Assembly (NCBI GenBank): GCA_002439165.1
Contig: DJTE01000048.1
Span: 315,330 to 379,329 of the forward strand
Direction: 5' to 3'
Source of the DNA: Chryseobacterium indologenes
GTDB taxonomy: Bacteria; Bacteroidota; Bacteroidia; Flavobacteriales; Weeksellaceae
Length of the DNA: 64,000 nt
Shown: positions 61,693 to 64,000 of the stretch, piece by piece
How the letters are laid out: each line of letters starts with the position of its first letter
Position numbering within the stretch: the first letter of the stretch is position 1
Made by a program: the position numbers and the translations under genes
Notes under the pieces: generated by a model
Database searches by the model: none
Told to the model about the DNA's origin: nothing
What the model saw: only the letters and a program-made list of their open reading frames with translations

Positions 61693-62332
61693 TATTTTCG
61701 TGTAAAATTTTTAAAAATTCCTTTTTAGGGATCATTCTGGCACCTAAGCTTTCCAGATGATCGGTATGCGACTGGCAGTCAATGAGATCAATCGTCTCTT
61801 TATGGCTCTCTGCAAAATGAATGAAGCCTGCTTTTGAGGCGTTGCTTACCTTAGCAAACATGCTCTCGCCACAGAATACGTTTCCGATCTGAAGCCCGTA
61901 AAATCCACCGACAAGCTCACCGTTCTGCCATACTTCGATACTTTTGGCAAGACCGTATTCATGCAGCCTGATAAAAACTTCCATCATCTCATCCGAAAGC
62001 CAGGTTCCGGTCTGCTCTTTTCTGCTGATCTGCTGGCAGTTTCGGATTACTCCTCTGAAATCCCGGTTCTCTGAAAAGGTAAAAACATTGCGGTTCAGTA
62101 TTTTCCGCATCGATTTCGATACTTTTATCTCATCAGGAAACAGGACAAATCTTGGGTCCGGGCACCACCATAGAATTTCTTCATCAGGATTAAACCAGGG
62201 AAAAATACCCAGCTGATAGGCAAACCAAACCCGTTCTATGGACAGATCTCCGCCAATAGCAATCACTCCTTCATGCCCGTCATAAACTTCAGGATCGGGG
62301 AAAGAAATTTCGTTTTCGTCTAGTCGGAACAT
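61679..62332 (-). CDS. aat: Leucyl/phenylalanyl-tRNA-protein transferase
   Basis: Aat adds Leu or Phe from aminoacyl-tRNA to proteins with N-terminal Arg or Lys, feeding them to ClpS/ClpAP. The 217-residue protein has FPDPEVYDGHEGVIAIGGDL (about 10-29), WFNPDEEILWWCPDPRFVL (about 50-68), TWLSDEMMEVF and LVGGFYGLQIGNVFCGESMF (about 144-163), all family blocks. Position before a DMT transporter on the same strand is not obviously functional. Confidence 0.96.
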   Translation of the reverse strand: MFRLDENEISFPDPEVYDGHEGVIAIGGDLSIERVWFAYQLGIFPWFNPDEEILWWCPDPRFVLFPDEIKVSKSMRKILNRNVFTFSENRDFRGVIRNCQQISRKEQTGTWLSDEMMEVFIRLHEYGLAKSIEVWQNGELVGGFYGLQIGNVFCGESMFAKVSNASKAGFIHFAESHKETIDLIDCQSHTDHLESLGARMIPKKEFLKILHENNERG

Positions 62333-62391
62333 TGTTGAAAAAAAATCCCACTTCAGAAAAGCAGGATTTATATTAGATCTTTGTTTTTTAA

Positions 62392-62769
62392 TTAAAATGG
62401 CAAATCGTCATCGTCGTCTCCGGCAAAAGGATTTTCGTTGGATACCGGGGAAGCCGATTGAGACGGAGCAGCCTGAGTAGGTTCAGAAGCATTATCAAAT
62501 ACTTTTTCTACTCTCCATCCTGTAATAGAGTTGAAGTATTTCGTTTCACCCTGTGGAGAAACCCATTCTCTACCTCTGATGTTGATTCCTACCTTTACAT
62601 TTTCACCTTCTTTAAGATTATCCAATAAGCTGATCTTATCAGACAAAAATTCTATGTTTATCGGCTGTGGATACTGTTCCTGGGTTAAAATAACCATTTC
62701 TCTCTTTTGGAAACCGCTCGCAAAAGTCTGAGCATCAAAAAGTTTCTTTACCGTTCCTTGTAATTCCAT
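62392..62769 (-). CDS. DUF3127 protein with an SSB-like acidic tail
   Basis: The 125-residue protein has an N-terminal OB-fold-like domain (about 1-92) with ELQGTVKKLFDAQTFASGFQ and a DUF3127 core, then a disordered Ser/Pro/Gln linker and the C-terminal end DDDDLPF. An acidic tip ending in LPF is the hallmark of SSB proteins, which recruit repair enzymes with it. It may therefore be an SSB-like single-strand nucleic-acid-binding protein. Function of DUF3127 is unproven. It precedes aat on the same strand with a 59-bp gap. Confidence 0.83.
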   Translation of the reverse strand: MELQGTVKKLFDAQTFASGFQKREMVILTQEQYPQPINIEFLSDKISLLDNLKEGENVKVGINIRGREWVSPQGETKYFNSITGWRVEKVFDNASEPTQAAPSQSASPVSNENPFAGDDDDDLPF

Positions 62770-62866
62770 ATTGTAATTATTAACGTTGTAAAAGTAAGAA
62801 AATGAAATGTAATATCAGGTCCCACGGGAAAAAAATGTAAAAATTTTAATTTTTTTTCCTGAAAAG

Positions 62867-62897
62867 TTTGGAGGTAAAGGAAAATGCCCTATATTTG
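62867..62897 (+). promoter_or_regulatory. Promoter of the tRNA cluster
   Basis: TTTG (62867-62870), a 19-bp spacer and TATATTTG (62890-62897) are a near-ideal Bacteroidota promoter. The first tRNA starts about 55 bp downstream. Confidence 0.8.
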
Positions 62898-62951
62898 CAC
62901 TCACAAAAACGAAACAAGCTCTTTAAATTTAAATATATTAAAAAAGCAACT

Positions 62952-63033
62952 GCGGATGTGGTGTAATTGGTAGCCACGCCAGACTTAGGATCTGGTGCCG
63001 TGAGGCGTGGGGGTTCGAGTCCCTTCATCCGCA
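62952..63033 (+). tRNA. tRNA-Leu (TAG anticodon)
   Basis: The 7-bp acceptor GCGGATG / CATCCGC closes at both ends and the discriminator is A. The anticodon stem CCAGA / TCTGG holds loop CTTAGGA, giving anticodon TAG. The long variable arm (class II) fits Leu. T-loop GGTTCGAGTCC is normal. No CCA is encoded. Confidence 0.95.
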
Positions 63034-63037
63034 CTAT

Positions 63038-63113
63038 GCGAAAATAGCTCAGCTGGTAGAGCACAACCTTGCCAAGGTTGGGGTCGCGGGTTCGAATCCC
63101 GTTTTTCGCTCCA
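63038..63113 (+). tRNA. tRNA-Gly (GCC anticodon)
   Basis: Acceptor GCGAAAA / TTTTCGC, D-loop AGCTCAGCTGGTAGAGC, anticodon stem CAACC / GGTTG around TTGCCAA (anticodon GCC), T-arm GCGGGTTCGAATCCCGT. The CCA is encoded. The size of 76 bases is usual. Confidence 0.96.
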
Positions 63114-63119
63114 CACCAT

Positions 63120-63203
63120 GCCCTGGTGGTGGAACTGGTAGACACGCAGGACTTAAAATCCTGTGCCTCTTTTGGCGTGCGGGTTCAAGTCCCGCCCGGG
63201 GTA
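63120..63203 (+). tRNA. tRNA-Leu (TAA anticodon)
   Basis: Acceptor GCCCTGG pairs with CCGGGGT (one G-U and one T-G wobble), D-loop with GGTAGAC, anticodon stem CAGGA / TCCTG around CTTAAAA (anticodon TAA), and a long variable arm as in Leu. T-arm GCGGGTTCAAGTCCCGC. No CCA encoded. Confidence 0.95.
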
Positions 63204-63205
63204 CT

Positions 63206-63243
63206 AAAACCCTCTGTAACTTCGGTGACAGAGGGTTTTTTTA
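63206..63243 (+). terminator. Terminator of the tRNA cluster
   Basis: AAAACCCTCTGT pairs with ACAGAGGGTTTT (63206-63217, 63228-63239) around a TTCGG-containing loop, followed by TTTT. Confidence 0.9.
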
Positions 63244-63585
63244 TGTTCAAAATTACCTGAAAACGGAAAAGGGTTCAAAATATTCTGGTTCGTCTCGAAT
63301 ATTAAAACTTCCCACATTTTTGGATAAAATTGCAAAACTTCCCACGCGGTGGCACCTCTCCCGGACTTCTGTTTGACAGTTTTTACCATTAGAATTTTTT
63401 AGAATTAGTTTCCTACTATATTCCCTTCCGAAAAATAACCTTAGCATAACTCGTAGATATATAACCGAAAAATTATATTTATTGAATGGTCAAACAAGAG
63501 AATCTGTTATATTTGGATAGAAAGTATGGACTTTTTATGCAAAGAGAGTGTTAATAGTGTATGTTTACAAAAGAAAAAAAGTATT
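63244..63585 (+). promoter_or_regulatory. Gap before the immunity genes with promoter element
   Basis: No gene is seen in the first 260 bases. AAAACTTCCCAC occurs twice, 30 bp apart (63304-63315 and 63334-63345). TATATTTG at 63508-63515 is a -7 element with a TTG at 63482-63484 (23-bp spacer), placed for the next gene. Confidence 0.5.
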
Positions 63586-63927
63586 ATGTTAACAGACAAA
63601 GAAATGTTACAAATAGCAGAGCGTTATTTAAAAAAGAGAGGGGAATTTGGAGGGAGTGAAATTGAAGTAGTTATAGATGATATTATTAAAAAATCTTATG
63701 GTAACATTTACCATTATAATTCTAAAGAATACCTTTTGACAGGAAATTTTAATAAGTCATTGGTAGGCAATGCTCCTTTCTTAGTTGAAAAAGAAACAGG
63801 CAGGGTGGTTGGTTTTGGTACAGCGGGCAGTTTAGAAGATTATATAAAATCTTATGAAGAGGGTACTTTAGGACTATGTCTAACTCGTTATTGGTATCCT
63901 GACGAAGATAGGTTTGATTATAAATAA
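63586..63927 (+). CDS. Imm35/YrhB-like immunity-type protein
   Basis: The ATG at 63586 gives 113 residues (MLTDKEMLQIAERYLKKRG); an ATG at 63526 would add a poor 20-residue extension. The middle VEKETGRVVGFGTAGSLEDYI (given by its core VEKETGRVVGFG, about 75-87) is the signature of the YrhB/Imm35 family. Members neutralise polymorphic toxins in the cytoplasm. No toxin gene is visible in the window. A tandem paralogue begins 24 bp later. Confidence 0.72.
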   Translation: MLTDKEMLQIAERYLKKRGEFGGSEIEVVIDDIIKKSYGNIYHYNSKEYLLTGNFNKSLVGNAPFLVEKETGRVVGFGTAGSLEDYIKSYEEGTLGLCLTRYWYPDEDRFDYK

Positions 63928-63951
63928 TTTTAGATTTAGCCTGAATAAGTT

Positions 63952-64000
63952 ATGCTAACAGACAAAGAAATGCTATCAATAGCAGAGCGTTATTTAAAAA
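63952..64000 (+). CDS. Second Imm35/YrhB-like gene, start only
   Basis: The frame MLTDKEMLSIAERYLK runs into the window end. It matches the first 16 residues of the preceding gene except one residue (Q to S). It shows tandem duplication. Only the first 16 codons are visible, so completeness is unknown. Confidence 0.65.
   Translation, partial: MLTDKEMLSIAERYLK

Noticed and set aside
63304..63345. Two AAAACTTCCCAC copies after the tRNA cluster as attachment-site repeats
   Set aside because: They do not match the tRNA 3' ends and are only 30 bp apart, so an att site is not supported.

Overview
The window looks like chromosomal DNA of a member of the Bacteroidota, class Flavobacteriia, most likely Chryseobacterium or a close relative in the Weeksellaceae. 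Supporting signs are a MurF-Alr fusion, a SprE/PorW-type TPR lipoprotein of the type IX secretion/gliding machinery, two GLPGLI-family proteins, a carboxypeptidase-regulatory/plug/barrel outer-membrane protein, DUF3127, DUF4421 and YbeY with the GYKD variant, low GC content, and many TAnnTTTG promoter elements typical of the phylum. There is no transposase, integrase, CRISPR array or rRNA gene. Identifications come from reading protein motifs by eye; no database search was run.

Layout. 1-7 kb: cell wall and tRNA genes (murF-alr, patatin, ybeY, mnmG, methyltransferase). Two perfect 16-bp parS palindromes flank mnmG. 7-8.5 kb: a long AT-rich gene-free stretch. 8.5-10.7 kb: pgk and rpiB diverge from about 550 bp that carries four DnaA-box matches and is a candidate replication origin. 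10.9-20 kb: secreted proteins, rnr, a LysE exporter, an LD-carboxypeptidase, yraN, an SDR enzyme and tsaB. 20-24.5 kb, minus strand: sprE, maf, a KdsC-like phosphatase and a DUF2520 protein. 24.7-29.3 kb: an ECF sigma factor operon, lepA and small genes.

29.4-41.9 kb is the most unusual region. A Nudix-HTH regulator of the NrtR type is followed by fifteen same-strand genes and a strong terminator. At least eight of these belong to families that make, remove or process ADP-ribose: NADAR, two macrodomains of different type, a PARG fused to an uncharacterised N-terminal domain, two ADP-ribosylglycohydrolases, a sirtuin and the RNA 2'-phosphotransferase KptA. With them are a 2OG-Fe(II) oxygenase, a VWA protein, a shortened adenylosuccinate-synthetase paralogue, a SLOG-like protein, DUF4291, a calcineurin-like phosphatase and two unknown proteins. 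Four copies of a TTWGYGT-N7-ACRCAAW palindrome lie before nrtR, twice before the NADAR gene and before the 31.7 kb gene. This suggests one ADP-ribose-responsive regulon for NAD-dependent RNA repair and/or reversal of ADP-ribosylation. No classical ADP-ribosyltransferase writer was recognised.

42.4-64 kb: an M14 peptidase, a cupin protein, a GLPGLI/outer-membrane cluster with a frameshifted XRE regulator, DinB, feoAB with its small partner, a DUF4421 protein, glmM, a Crp-type regulator, an MDR enzyme, a TPR protein, a DMT transporter, aat and a DUF3127 protein. The window ends with three tRNA genes (Leu-TAG, Gly-GCC, Leu-TAA) and the start of a tandem array of Imm35/YrhB-like immunity genes.
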